Positions 52,648 to 64,000 of a DNA stretch of 64,000 nucleotides are shown piece after piece. The stretch spans positions 40,911,115-40,975,114 of the forward strand of contig NC_045138.2 in NCBI RefSeq assembly GCF_008831285.2, written 5' to 3'. The notes beneath the pieces were generated by a model, which saw only the letters and a program-made list of their open reading frames with translations, was not told the DNA's origin and did no database searches. Every line of letters starts with the position of its first letter. The stretch's first letter is position 1. Position numbers and translations under genes: made by a program. This DNA is from Nymphaea colorata (lineage: Eukaryota > Streptophyta > Magnoliopsida > Nymphaeales > Nymphaeaceae).

Positions 52648-53433
52648 CCACCGTTTATGCACTGAAGCAAGACAGAACTTTGACGACATAAAGGTATGAC
52701 TCTGGTTTCCATTTAGTAAACATTTTTTTTTTAAGGATCGTTTCGTTAAACTAATTAGAAGCTACTCCCAGCTCAATTTTAGCCGTACATCGAAAATTTC
52801 CTTTAATACTTTTTGCGTTAATTAGAAGCAACCTTCACAAATGAGTGGAGCTATTGTGTCGTTTAAGTTGAAACTTTATCAAGGTCTAACATTGGATGTC
52901 GATAAAAGTTAAAAAAAAAAAATTGGCCAATTTTACCAACGTGTTACCATCCTCTCGTCGATGAAACTTTTCATCACTGAAGATTTTATTGACGTTCAGT
53001 TGTAGTTGTCAGTAAAAAGTAACTTATTACCTCCATCTGAATCCTTCTTCTCATTTCCTATTCTTTTCTCTTCCTTCTTCCTCCCACTGGCGATTTTCTA
53101 ACGGCTGCAGGTGTTGAACTGCCATGGAGGAGAAGGATTTAATTTGATCAACTTTCGTCTTGAAATGGACGAATGCTCTGTTATCATCTCGAGATCCATG
53201 GCAGAATCCGTTAAGATCAGAGCCATGCATGGAGAAGGGTTTAATTAACTTCATCTGATCGTCAACTCAAGTCGACTTTTTATTTAGAGAGTACCCCTAC
53301 AGGAGGAGTCATTTATTACATACGGCTTTATTTATTTCAGTAATATAAGTTCACACAAATATGAACGTAAGGATGAGTAGCAAGTGCAGCTGCTGCCAAC
53401 CGCCCCACCGCTTCTCCATTATTTTCAAGTCGA

Positions 53434-54697
53434 TCAGCAATAAATGTTCGGTCCGGGAGTCACACCAAACTCCCTGCAGAACCTGAGATAGAACTCAACT
53501 CTGCTCCTCACAGCATCTGGCCTTCCTCCTCCGCATTCGCCGCCGTTGATGGCCCTGATGGTGGACCCGAATCCACGGCCGGTGGTGATCCCGCTGTGGC
53601 ACCTGCTGTTCTCCATCCAGAACCAGACCGCCGTCTTGAAGGACACAGTCCCGTCCAGAGCTACGAGGTCAGGGTTTCTCAGTAGATTCAAGCTTAGATA
53701 TCGTCCTGCTGCACCATAGTTGTAGTTCCTGCACACAATCATACGTATGGATCAGAAACAGGGAGGTCAGGGAGAAACCATGCAATATGTCAACTAATAA
53801 TAACATTATATATGAGTTACCAAGTAAGCTGAAGGGGGCCTCTGCCATAGTAGCTCCTGCCTGGCAGACACGGATACTGCCTTGCACTTGGACTGCAGTA
53901 TCTTGATTGAGGCCTTATTTCTCTAGTGTAGCACAAACCTGTTCGATCGTCATCGTCATCCAAATAGAAGTTATATGAGTATGCTGGATCATCATATACC
54001 AGAATTCTTTAGAATGTTTTGGTAATCCTAATCTTTCAGTTTGTGAAGACTGTACGAATGAAGACGAATCTGTTCTCATTGACATCAAATGACTCGGCCG
54101 TTCTTTTATCGATTATAGACAGTATATCAAAGCTGGTAACAGCTAGTCAAAGTTTCGACAATAATTTCCGGAACGAAATCGAGAAATTTCCGGAGATAAT
54201 CAATTTTAATGAAAGATAACGATCTTACAAGTTATGAAGAAGAAAAACTCCGCAAGAATACTGACCATTTTCTGAAAAGCCATTGATATGTTCAGCAGCT
54301 TAAAAAATCACATAATTATTGCGCGATGATGCGCCATGAAAAATGATTCTGTTCATTACGCAGTGGATAATTAGCAAGACAAGGGAACAGCATATATACT
54401 TCCAGTCTCGTGCATCACATTGGCAAGGAAAGCGGCCATCTCCCTCTTCCTGGTGACGATGGTGCCGGTGGTACCGAAGCCGGCGAAGCTCTCGGCAGCA
54501 AGAATGAAGGCATTGTACGTATACAAACGCTTCCCGGGGCACCGGCTGGGAACGGCAGCGAGGAGGCGATTGTAGAACCGAGGGGTCACAATCGTCCTTG
54601 GCTGCGGAGGGCCCTGTGCTGAACCCAACTCCAGCAGCAGAGCCACCACCATCATCACCATTACCCCTACCAACCCCTTGCAACTCTTCCTCGCCAT
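53434..54697 (-). CDS. GH19 endochitinase without chitin-binding domain
   Basis: Hydrolyses beta-1,4-linked N-acetylglucosamine in chitin; probably secreted and defence-related. Exons 54697-54400, 53938-53821 and 53728-53434 join in phase (711 nt, 236 aa), with TGA at 53434-53436. Residues 1-27 form a signal peptide. No cysteine-rich hevein domain follows it, so the catalytic domain begins at about residue 38. KREMAAFLANVMHETG carries the catalytic acid Glu97; Glu106 in CYTREI aligns by position with the second catalytic Glu. RSYYGRGPLQLTWNYNYG and the GH19 signature VSFKTAVWFWM (167-177) are intact, and the protein ends GVTPGPNIYC. The shortened loops resemble class IV catalytic domains, while the missing hevein domain is a class II trait. 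There are no frameshifts. The gene lies in the same direction as Fd-GOGAT, amid mobile DNA. Confidence 0.93.
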
Positions 54698-54759
54698 CTT
54701 TCCAAGCTGTTTCTAGTCACCTGATCTTTCTTGCACACATCTTTCGAACCCATGAAAGG

Positions 54760-54767
54760 TATTTATA
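54760..54767 (-). promoter_or_regulatory. TATA box of the chitinase gene
   Basis: The minus strand reads CTATAAATACC, with TATAAATA at 54767-54760, about 63 bp upstream of the ATG at 54697. This predicts a TSS near 54730-54735 and a 5' UTR of about 35 nt. Confidence 0.7.
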
Positions 54768-55442
54768 GGAAAAATTCTTGCTGCTAGTTTTTTTTTTGTT
54801 AAACAATTACTTATAAATCACTTGTAGATCTATCAATCTCTAATATGAGCCTACTTGGTACATCTTAATTAATAAACAAGGCGTCGATTAAAGTACTGCC
54901 CATTTGAAGCTGACAGAATCGCTTACTTATATTAAGTCAAGCACGATTTATTTAGTATTATTTACTAATTTTGACTTGGTAATTGGTTATATTTTTATCA
55001 ACTAGAACATAGAAATCAAAGGTCCAATTTTATTACATGAACTGTATAGGACGTTGGTGAAATTGAGGTGAGATCCCGTTGCACTTAAGGAAAGAACAAA
55101 CTTTCCGGTGACAGTTCCTTCTGTGTTTCTCTAACGAATTTCAAATTGATTGTCGGATTTTCAATTTCTTGATAAGAAAGAACACACAAAATGGACACCC
55201 ACAGTACAAGTTTGTTTGGTAAGAAACGTTTTAACATAAAACGGGTAGAAGCACAAAGAAAGTGTTCATAGTTACAGGGATCACCATGTTCTAACCTGAG
55301 CTGTTCAAACAAGTTAATTAAAGTTTTATCATCTAACAGACAAATCAGGCTCCATTTTTTATTTTACTAATTTGGATGCCGTGGGTACGATCTCCTATTG
55401 GGTCCCCCAAATCCCGCGGCTCGCAGGTCTCAACACGAATCT

Positions 55443-55594
55443 GGAAGAGCTCGACGGCCTGGCCATGTTCCCTCTTGACTTTGTCCTTTCCATTTCGCTT
55501 TGTCCGACGACTTTGATTCATCGTGAACATACAATTACAGAATTCAGAATTTAATTTATTGATATTTGTACCATACGAAATACTGAATTTTAGA
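55443..55594. repeat. Dispersed repeat, copy 2 (partner at about 51670-51797)
   Basis: Same-orientation partner of 51670-51797. It is slightly longer, because it contains an additional CTTTCCATTTCGCTTTGTC segment that the first copy lacks. Confidence 0.75.
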
Positions 55595-55734
55595 ATCCTC
55601 TCTGGCCACATCTAATTCATCTTCCCCCATATTTTTTTCTCTTAAAAAATTCTTGCTGGTCGGTGCAGTTCCTTCTTTTTTTTCTTCTTTCTTTGTCTTT
55701 TTGTGCTTCGTCACCCATTTTGTCCTACATTTTC

Positions 55735-55781
55735 AATTTCTCTTTCTCTCTCTCTCTCCATATATATATATATATATATAT
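55735..55781. repeat. (CT)n-(TA)n compound microsatellite
   Basis: A CT run through 55758 is followed by a TA run at about 55760-55781. Confidence 0.95.
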
Positions 55782-56024
55782 CGTGAGTTATGATGCATCA
55801 TCCCAATGCACCCAATAAATATACAATAAAAAAACAAAGGTGGAAGTTATTGTATTCTAGGGATTTTCATAAAAACAAATGCTATTCTTAGTTTTTTCAC
55901 TTGTTTGCTATCGTTTTTGTCCTTATAAAAAGCAATTTCTTCTTACTGATTAAGAGTATTCAGGTTATTATGCATTCTAGTGCAGTGTACAATATTTAGG
56001 AATCAAAGTACATTTAACTATCTT

Positions 56025-56067
<43 letters not shown>
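56025..56067. repeat. (AT)n-(GT)n compound microsatellite
   Basis: An AT run passes directly into about fifteen GT units. Confidence 0.95.
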
Positions 56068-56068
<1 letters not shown>

Positions 56069-56911
56069 GGACATGTAAGATTATTTTAAATGATGTTCAC
56101 ATCGTTGACTTAAAAAAATTTAAAGAAATACATCTAAAAAAACGTATTTTATAGATTTATAATGTTGTGACTATGAAGATAAGATTAAATATTGCATAAA
56201 TGTTAGGATAATTCTTCCATATTCTTACCTGCATTCATTAACAACTTAGCTGCAGCTTTTAGCTTGTTGACATTACCTTATATTTTTCAAATGGTGGACG
56301 AAAAAAGTGTCAAACTACATTTTTCAGTTTTCCAACAAGACATAATATATTATCAACCTAATAGAAAAACCCCATATTTACTTTTATAGACAATAAAGTT
56401 GACTGATACCTCAGCCCAAGAATAATTCTGGACCAGCTGGTAAAATACAATACCTATCAAAAAAACATGAAATTAAAAAATAACCTTATTTAAATAAACA
56501 AATTAAACTTGAAAATATTGTTGATAGAATTTGCTATTCAATATCTTCAAATGGAATATAATCGCAACCTTTTATTTTTAATCCAGCCTGATATCAGCCC
56601 TACCATACATTTCATTGATTACAAACTGTGCGGCCTGTCCACACTGTGCCATGGTTCGAAGCAATTACAGGATCCACAAAAACAAACGGCTTCAAATTTA
56701 AGCACTAAAAATTTAGTCGGTTTTTTTTTTTTTTCCCTTTGGCGTGGAACTAGAAAATATCCATGATATGAACTGGGTTTCGTACTATATCTTGCCTACC
56801 CAGGAGCACCTAGTTTTGCCATCCGGTGAAAACACAAACGCGGATGTCAAAATCTGAACAATTTAAGTCTTAAACCATTTGTTTACTGTTAAACATGCAG
56901 TTTTTATATTT

Positions 56912-57299
56912 AGGGGCTGTTTGATGAGGCTGGAATTGTGGAATTATACAATTAAATTTTTTATTTTTGATAAAATGGGAATTATGTTCCCAAACACAAG
57001 AGTTTTGATTTCAGAATTATAAGCCTGTTCATGAATCAAAATTTCAAAATTGCGATTCTACCTTAGGAGATGGAATTATGATTTTAATTTTTTTGAGTTT
57101 TTTCATCTCTTTAGAGTACATTTCATGGTGGTTTTAGTTCATCAACCCTACAATTTTCATTCATTTTTTTTATTATACACATCTTTAATTTTGAAACCAA
57201 TATTCCAAACCATCAAACACAAAAGAAAACTAAGACCCCAAAATTTTGTACTTTGAATTTAATTCTAAAACCAAAATTCAAAGTCGGCAAATGCCCCCT
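56912..57299. mobile_element. Candidate MITE with AGGGGC..TTTG ends
   Basis: The left end AGGGGCTGTTTGATGAGG is mirrored by a right end whose reverse complement is AGGGGGCATTTGCCGAC. The roughly 388-bp body is full of AATTCC/GGAATT and TTTTGAAA-type inverted segments (GGAATTGTGGAATT on the left, CAAAATTCAAAG on the right), the fold-back pattern common in plant MITEs. No target duplication is visible. Confidence 0.55.
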
Positions 57300-58125
57300 G
57301 AACAGGCGCAGTAGGTTTTCTTCCATCATTGACTTGACGCATTCAGAAAACGCGGCAGTTTTCTTTTCTTCCAACAAATTCAAGAGAACACATAAAAAAA
57401 TTTAATCAAGTCTTCGACGTTTTTGAAAAGGATGCCCGTAGGGTCGTGCAGTACCAACAAGGACAGTCTACTGCTTTAACAAAATGACATCATCTACTAA
57501 GTTTCCTGGCTCTGAATTATTCATTAGAAAACTCTGAACTGCCGGCCATCTCTGTGTGCTGAGATGATGTTAGCAATATTTTACTCAACGCATTGACATC
57601 CAAAAACCCTTAAAATGGAAAGGAAAGCGTTTGCATGGCTGCCAAAATAGCTCCAACCAGGATAAGGGAGTAAGGCTTTGAAGGACGTCAAGAACAGGAT
57701 AGCTTCGGTGTCTTTCTCAGCACAAAGTTGTGGGCTTGCCTTTTCCCAACTTGCTAATTTAAATGCGGTCTAGGGTTACCGATCGTTTGAAGAGAAAATT
57801 AGCGCAATATTTAAATTCCAGTTCCGCTAGATGGGTGTGGACGTTGTTAGTTTCTACATCGTGCTCAGGGAATCTTAGAGGGAAGAAACCTCAGTATGTT
57901 CGGTCTTTTTCCACAAGAGAACCACGATGAGCATTGACATAGTAGTTACTTTGAAGTTAAAAATGTAAAGAGGGGGGAGATCCCTAGCACATGAAGCTCC
58001 CCCTCTTTATCCTTACCTTCTAAGCTTAAAGTTGTGTCGGAGTGTCGCATTCTACACCATTTGTAGCCCTCCAGAGTAGCCGTCATAGGAATCAGTTAAT
58101 GGCCTGTAGGCATACCGCCATGCCA

Positions 58126-58171
58126 ACCAACTATGCTATGTCCCTCGAACCAACTATGCTATGTCCCTCGA
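58126..58171. repeat. Perfect 23-bp tandem duplication
   Basis: The unit ACCAACTATGCTATGTCCCT plus CGA occurs twice back to back. Confidence 0.95.
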
Positions 58172-58196
58172 AGTAAAAATTTATTACAAAGTGACG

Positions 58197-58352
58197 CGAA
58201 AAAGTTAAAAGTCAAAAATTATACATTCAAAATTTCTCAATTCTGGAATGGAGACATTTTTTGGGGGCATATTCTCAAAAGGAAAAGTTAAGAAGTCAAA
58301 GTATACGTTCAAAATTTCTCATTTTTGGAATCTAAACAATGTTTTTGGAGGC
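58197..58352. repeat. Diverged tandem duplication of about 85 bp
   Basis: Both copies contain AAAAGTTAA, AAGTC, TATAC(A/G)TTCAAAATTTCTCA, TGGAAT and GG(G/A)GGCATAT in order. Confidence 0.85.
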
Positions 58353-58737
58353 ATATGCTATGGACCATCTCCACATATAGTCATTGTTGGCAAATTCGGT
58401 GAGTTGACTTGACAATCGCCCGAGTTGGCACAGGATTGTCCTGACTCATGGCCATCGTCCTCTCATTGAGCCGCGAATCAGGACCCAAACAAGTTAGCAC
58501 CAAAATTCGGTGACTCACTAGATCCGTGACTCATATCGGAATCACCCAAGTTTGGTTCTAACTGCTTTAAGGTGCAAAAATTAATCTTCGTTCTTAAGTT
58601 ATAAACTATTTTTGCTTGTCTTTTCTGTTATGAAAGCTATTATGATAGATCATAAAGAAATACTAGCTCAACCATTTGTAAATATATTTGCATTATAGAT
58701 CTTTAAAATTCTAGAGGCCCATGAAGAATCAAACGGT

Positions 58738-58739
<2 letters not shown>

Positions 58740-58770
<31 letters not shown>
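58740..58770. repeat. (TA)n microsatellite
   Basis: An uninterrupted TA run of about fifteen units. Confidence 0.97.
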
Positions 58771-58771
<1 letters not shown>

Positions 58772-58999
58772 CAGGTTTGCGAGTGCTTTCTTAAGGGAAC
58801 TCGTCAAGGATTGACCGATGAATTTCATTTTCCCCTCTTTGTTCAATTTGATGGTGGTTTATGGTTAAGAAAAAAAAGAAGAAGCAAGTATTAAAAAATT
58901 TAAAGAGTAACAAGCCAGAAGTATCCATCAAAAACGATGAAGGGCTCTATTTTGACGTCCCTAGATGTCAGTTAAAACTGAAGTCATGATTTAATTACT

Positions 59000-59001
<2 letters not shown>

Positions 59002-59075
<74 letters not shown>

Positions 59076-59084
59076 AAGAGAGAA
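59002..59084. repeat. (AT)n-(GA)n compound microsatellite
   Basis: A pure AT run of about 55 bp is followed by a GA run of about 28 bp. It is the longest microsatellite in the window. Confidence 0.97.
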
Positions 59085-59130
59085 ATGGTGATAAATGCAA
59101 ACTAAGCAAGTGTTCTTTTATTCATGACCT

Positions 59131-59225
59131 CTTCTATAATTACAGTTGTTGACAAATCATATCCAAGATCATGTTCCTCCTCTACAATTACAATTGTTGA
59201 CAAATCATATCCAAGATCATGTTGC
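59131..59225. repeat. 48-bp tandem duplication
   Basis: The unit containing GTTGACAAATCATATCCAAG and ATCATGTT occurs twice with period 48 and two or three substitutions. Confidence 0.92.
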
Positions 59226-59484
59226 CCTTTCGAAAATATAGACATTTCAATGAAGTATCAAAGCACCTTCAACGTTTATAACGAGGTAAAGTACGATCAA
59301 TAGCATAACTGAGACACCTCGCCAAGACACTGCCGAAGTGTCACGGAGCCACACGAACCGCTGCAATTCTAGGGATGCCGGAGTACAATTTCATGGTCAT
59401 TCTGCCAGCAAGTGCCTGAAAGTTCCAATGGAGGCTCAGGAAAAGATAAGAAGGCTGCCCGTAATAGTAACTCCGGAAAAGGGA

Positions 59485-59516
<32 letters not shown>

Positions 59517-59882
59517 CGCTAGGCGCTTTCTATGCTTCAAGGGGTTGGTACTTTGTCCTTCCATACAGAAAATTTTTCTCACGCTTTATACCTCTAAAAT
59601 CCTTACTCCTCGGATTGCATCCGATCACATGTTGCAGTTTTAATAACTGAAACAATCAAATACATAATCTTCGAATTACCGTTACTTCTGATCACATAAG
59701 ATAATTCGAGTAGATCAAACACTTCTACGTGAACAACAAAAAAACGAATTGGCGCAAAAGAAAAGCAAAAACAAAAAGAAAACTGATTACACCAATTGCG
59801 ATATGAAAAGAGACAGATTGAGGATAGCCAAATACAAGAGTTACAGGTATTAGGATATACAAATGATTGGAATATGATCATT

Positions 59883-62800
59883 TTATCTTGGACTGGTCCA
59901 TGGTGGAGATGCTTTGTACACAGGGCCTTGTGAATTAGGCCTATAACTCAGGTCAAGATTGTGGAGCTGTTCCATGAGCTGGGAACGCCTCTCCTTGAAG
60001 AAGTCCAGCCGGGTCGTTAGTTCAACCAGAGTGGATGATGCTAAGGGTTGGCGTGGCTGTTCATTTCCCTGGAATAAGATCAAAAGTTAAAATCACGAGC
60101 TAAAAGTTACCCAAGATTAAGGACCATGAGTTATGTTACCTCCAGATCCCCTGATGCCTTGTTCACAGAAGAGTCGATGGCACAAATCTCATCTGTAGAC
60201 AAGCTTGTTGAAGCCTCAGAGACTTTGGAGATGGCTGGGCTTGACAAATCTGCTGGTGGCTTCCATTGAACCTGTCTATTCAACACAGATTGTGCAACCT
60301 GTGGCTTGATGCTCCTCCACGCGGATGATGGGTCCTGCCAATGTTGAATAATGTCAGGAGAGAATTTGTTAAATTGGCAGACAGCAGATTCAAGTTCTTT
60401 TAAATTAAGTTTAGCAGTTGATATATGATAAAATCAACTAACAGCAAAAAATCCAAGAATAAAAGATACTTCAATGATTAAGCAGTAAAGAACGAAAACC
60501 CCTTGCAGGATCAGCCAAAAATACTTGCCATGCATAAATATAAAGTTCACTCTCTCTTCCTATAATAGTTACTTTCTCCAAGCATTGGTAAATCTAGGAT
60601 GTCCCCTGGGCAAGTGAGTAAAACCAATAATGTGTGGCGCTAGCAGAACAGTCAAGCGTCTAAACATGATAAAAGTTTGGCCAATGGATCTTGTTTACTG
60701 TTCATCGTGACATGGAAATACCCCTATTCATAGTAATGAAAACTCTTTGAGAACCATGTGGAACTTCCTTTATTAAGGTTGGACAGAGCCACATGAGCAG
60801 AAATATGGAACAGCAGGCACCTATATGATAAGTTCAGCAAGGATTAGCATCAATGAACTGTAACACCAAAAGCTAAACACTGAACTAGATTAGTGGTATA
60901 CATTCTTAACCTTGTATTTATAAATGGATTTGAAGCCTTAAACATGGCAGTTGCAAAAACAGGTGCACATCATCTAAAATTTGATAAACTATATGAATAA
61001 CACCATTTCGTAACCAACTCATGTAGCTTGAAAATCCTGCCAATTGAACATTTGAAACCTGAGAGATATAAAGATGGCCTTCTCCGCTATATATGATCTC
61101 CAGATAGGACTGAGCCAACATAAGGAAACATGGAAAAAAGTAGAGATGGAGCAGCAGAACAAAACGATAACAAACTTGGATATGTTCACCACAGATACAT
61201 CATTGAGGTGCAAGCTATAAATATATCATGAAATGAAAACTAAACAGGAAAAAATTGTCCAGCATGAACAAACCGGGTGATGGTATCTATGACAAGAAAG
61301 GTGATGAAAGATTACTCAATTTTGATACCAAAAAAAAAACAGAAAACTTGAAGGTAGACTCACAACCTCACTTCTCTGTGCCCTTTCATAATTACAGAAA
61401 GCAAGAGTTGAATCAAAATCTTGTTGAAAGATCTTCCTGCAACATGACACATTTAACAAAATTAGATCCTAAGTCACGTGGATATATCCTTTTCAATGCA
61501 CATTATGTCCTTTCCAAAAGAACTTAAAGCAGATGAGCCCCATCTAAAAATCATAATCATGTGCTAGAAATAATAATAAAACATGTTTCTGAGCTTTGGA
61601 TACGACAATAGAATAGGAAAATGTTCAAACAACCATATGAAAGATTGTATAAAAATAATCCCCGATAGACAACAGAAACATTTATCACCAAAATGTGCTG
61701 TCAAATACGCATCCCATTTACAGTTAGAATTGAAAGGGAAAACTTTTGCTGATTGAGAAGAAAAGCGAAATACACCATCAACATCTAAAAGTTTTCGCTA
61801 GAAACATGTAGACCAACTATTAAAAATAAAAATACATATTAGATAACATACGGCTGTGACTGAAACTTCTGTAGAAGCTGGTACTGATCATATGCATCAG
61901 AAAGAGACCCAAAATGGTGCTGCCGTTGTTGATCTAGCTGCAAATGAAGTTCAGCAACCTTCTGTTTCAACCTTGCAACATCCGCTTCGGCCAGTGCAAT
62001 CTCCTCAAGCTCAGCTCTTGTCTTCAGGAAAACAAGGGGACCATCAGTTCGCATATGCTTCAATAACACAACTCAGAAATGAAAATGTGACGCATAAATG
62101 GACCAACCTTTGAATCCATACTACGTGAACTAAACTGCCCAGAAGACATACTTAACCCGGCCTCCAATGCTGCACGGAGATCTCTTTCTGCTTGCAGCTG
62201 CTCTTGCAATCTTGAAACCTATGAGAATGAGCAAACAATATCAAACAAAAGTTACAGAAGTATTGAAAAAGAATGCCCGAAAACAAAATACTAGACAGAA
62301 ATAAATGGTCAGAAATACAATATCTAACAATCAGACACATGAAAGCAAGAATTCTAGGTTCTGAATTGCAAGGACACATAAATCTCACCAGGCCACCATT
62401 TCATTCAACCATTAACCTTGGCGATACTCATTAATTAGCTAAATAGAGAATTGCAATAGTAAATATCCAGTTAATTGAGCAGGAATAGTAAAGCCAAATG
62501 GTTAGCGAAGAAGCAAATGAGCTTTTCCAAAGGAAACTGCCCCTTTTTCTAGCGACAAAAGCAAATACAGCTTTCATCATAAAAATGTGTATTTGTTGCC
62601 CATGTTGGCCGGTAGTGATCCTTGTTAGCTGATGCTTCACATCCTAAAGAAGAAAAAGGAAAAGAAAAAGAAGAAAACAAAGGACTCCCAAAATATCAGC
62701 TCATACCACGTTCAAAATTGGCAGAATCAACCTGACACTGCTGATTCAACTTATTTCAGTCTATTATTTGGTAAAACAATATTAAATTAGTACTTTATTT

Positions 62801-64000
62801 TTTTACTAGGCTGACTTAATATGGGACAATCAGTTCCCTCCAATTCCCTATGTTTTTTGTAAAGTGGTTCAACTCCATTACCAGTAACTGCAATAAGAAT
62901 TTTCCAAATCCATTTTTTGCTAAATATGGCATAAGTCTCAAAATGCTATTTTCAAAAATAGCCCTAAAGAGACAGGGTTTTTGCAAACTCATAAGTCATT
63001 TAACATTATTAGACGAGATCAATAAGGAATATCCATGACATCAAAGTAAATAAAACCAAGTCTGGCAAGCAAGATGCTGAAAAACCAGGTGATACAAAGC
63101 CATACATCTTGTTCAAGAGCTAAACGACGTTCATGCAAAGCCAGCTTTCTTCTTTCCAAACTTGCTTGTAGTATCGCGTTCCCCTTAGCCTACATAACGG
63201 GAAAATAGAATCATTGAAGCCATTATTGTATTTTAAACACATCACTATGTCAATAGATAGAAAAGGCTGAACGTGAAAAATACCTCCTTTGCAATCCTGT
63301 TACGCAGTTCATTCTTTGTACTCTCAAGCCTCCGAATTACAAGCCTGAAAAGTAAAAAAAAAAAAGTCGAAAAGGATCTGAAGTTAGAGAGAAAAGACTG
63401 AGGGATGGGAGTGGGAATAAGAAGATAAAAAATAATAATAACCAAAACATCTTCTGGATTGATTTTCCATGTTGAACATCTGGCAATTTTAAAAATTGAC
63501 TGTAGCATCTTTAAACTTCCAAATGGTACAAGATTTTTTTTTTTTTTTGGAAAAACAAGAAACATATATATGTACAGATAAAATACTATATATATAGAGA
63601 GAGAGAGAGACAGAGACAGAGAGAGAGAGAGAGAGAAAGAGAGAGCATACTCCTCATCACTAGGTGAATCGATGGATTCCATGGAGAGATTTTTCCTTGC
63701 CTGCAAAAGAAGTAGAAGGATAGTAAAAAATCAAAAATTTTATTTCCCTTCATTTAAAGGGGGAAAAACACGTCTGTCCACCTAAGGAAGATTAAGGTTA
63801 AGTGTAAAAAAAAAAATGGTTCTTGAGAGTCAAACAAAAGTTAATAACAAGCATCCAGAATTTAAATCCTTGAGTATGATCTTTGTCAAAGTTAGATTTC
63901 AAATTAGACATCACAGATTACAATAAAGGATAAAAGATGTCAGATTTCTTACTCCACTACGGCCCCAGAAGTTTGACCGCTTAGTGCTGGACAGAGTTCC
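59883..64000 (-). CDS. PH-RhoGAP protein of the REN1/PHGAP family, C-terminal part (5' end outside window)
   Basis: Plant-specific ROP GTPase-activating protein that switches off ROP signalling, as in polar growth and division-plane control. Visible exons in coding order: 64000-63953 (cut by the window edge), 63700-63651, 63344-63284, 63189-63106, 62218-62108, 62021-61852, 61436-61367, 60334-60140, 60068-59883. They total 975 nt in one frame: the last 324 residues and a TAA stop at 59883-59885. The PH and RhoGAP domains, including the Arg finger, lie before the window. What is seen is the coiled-coil tail: FWGRSGARKNLSMESID, a long Lys/Arg/Glu/Gln-rich helix with LQASLERRKLALHERRLALE and ADVARLKQKVAELHLQLDQQ, a Ser-rich linker, and the terminal coil LTTRLDFFKERRSQLMEQLH. 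These match REN1/PHGAP1-2 proteins; I cannot say which paralogue. Confidence 0.92.
63587..63645. repeat. (TA)-(GA)n microsatellite next to a splice donor
   Basis: A short TA run and a GA-rich run (with GACA interruptions) lie within the RhoGAP intron 63345-63650. They end a few bases from the exon boundary at 63651. On the transcript strand this is a CT-rich tract immediately after the donor. Confidence 0.9.

Larger units (their letters stand above)
50981..53125. mobile_element. CACTA-like element remnant or composite carrying an Fd-GOGAT fragment
   Basis: CACTACCAAAAAATAAAATG at 50981 resembles the terminal inverted repeat of plant CACTA (En/Spm) elements. It is followed by short motifs of the kind found in their subterminal regions (CACCGACAC, TTGGTAAG, TTTTACCGATGTG, GTTGATGAAATCG). 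A second copy of the subterminal and downstream block lies in the same orientation: about 51060-51404 against 52880-53116, sharing GGCCAATTTTACC, GTTGATGAAA/GTCGATGAAA, TTCTTCTCATTTC and GGCT(T/G)CAGGTGTT. The Fd-GOGAT fragment at 52040-52647 sits between the two. I found no matching right terminus and no transposase, so the element is non-autonomous, rearranged or incomplete. Its limits are approximate. Confidence 0.5.
54780..59882. other. Gene-free region with microsatellites and repeats
   Basis: About 5 kb between the chitinase promoter and the 3' end of the RhoGAP gene. It holds the second copy of a dispersed repeat (about 55443-55594), several dinucleotide microsatellites, a MITE candidate (56912-57299) and three small tandem duplications. 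I recognise no coding exon. The last 200 bp or so before 59883 are the likely 3' UTR of the RhoGAP gene. Confidence 0.6.

Noticed and set aside
53920-53930. TTTCTCTAGTG as the right end of the CACTA-like element
   Set aside because: These bases are coding sequence of chitinase exon 2 (LCYTREI), so the match is accidental.
59338-59643. 101-codon plus-strand open frame with an Arg-Glu repeat
   Set aside because: The repeat is a GA microsatellite (59484-59516). The remainder has no family features.

Overview
The window is nuclear DNA of a flowering plant. It has AT-rich intergenic DNA, spliced genes with GT-AG introns and plant-specific products: a chloroplast ferredoxin-dependent glutamate synthase, a nepenthesin-type aspartyl protease, a GH19 chitinase and a plant PH-RhoGAP protein. 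The very long, transposon-filled introns suggest a medium-to-large genome, perhaps an early-diverging or magnoliid angiosperm, but the sequence alone does not settle the lineage.

Layout. (1) 105-1438 (+): the last five coding exons of the exon-junction-complex helicase eIF4A-III, with its 5' part outside the window. (2) 4010-5287 (-): an intronless secreted aspartyl protease with a clear TATA box. (3) 5.4-15.0 kb: about 9.6 kb with no gene I recognise, holding diverged repeats and possibly the leader of the next gene. (4) 15033-16548 (+): a two-coding-exon phospholipase A2-family protein. (5) 18567-47423 (-): a complete 33-exon Fd-GOGAT gene covering 45% of the window. I rebuilt every exon junction: the coding total is 4866 nt (1621 aa), all splice phases agree, and about 24 kb is intron. 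Its introns hold up to six hAT-like MITE insertions of 310-420 bp, two of them with perfect 8-bp target duplications, plus several tandem duplications. (6) 48-53.4 kb: a mosaic of mobile DNA with a CACTA-type terminal motif, long direct repeats and, between them, a 608-bp decayed genomic copy of Fd-GOGAT exon 2-intron 2-exon 3. (7) 53434-54697 (-): an intact three-exon GH19 chitinase with no chitin-binding domain. (8) 54.8-59.9 kb: gene-free, microsatellite-rich DNA with one MITE candidate. (9) 59883-64000 (-): the last nine coding exons of a REN1/PHGAP-type Rho GTPase-activating protein.

The genes are a normal eukaryotic neighbourhood, not a functional cluster. They act in mRNA surveillance, extracellular proteolysis, lipid hydrolysis, photorespiratory and primary nitrogen assimilation, defence and ROP GTPase signalling. 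I see no evidence for a new multi-gene system. The most interesting structure is the mobile-DNA history: repeated MITE insertion into one housekeeping gene, and a fragment of that gene duplicated about 4.6 kb upstream of its own start codon inside a CACTA-like repeat context.
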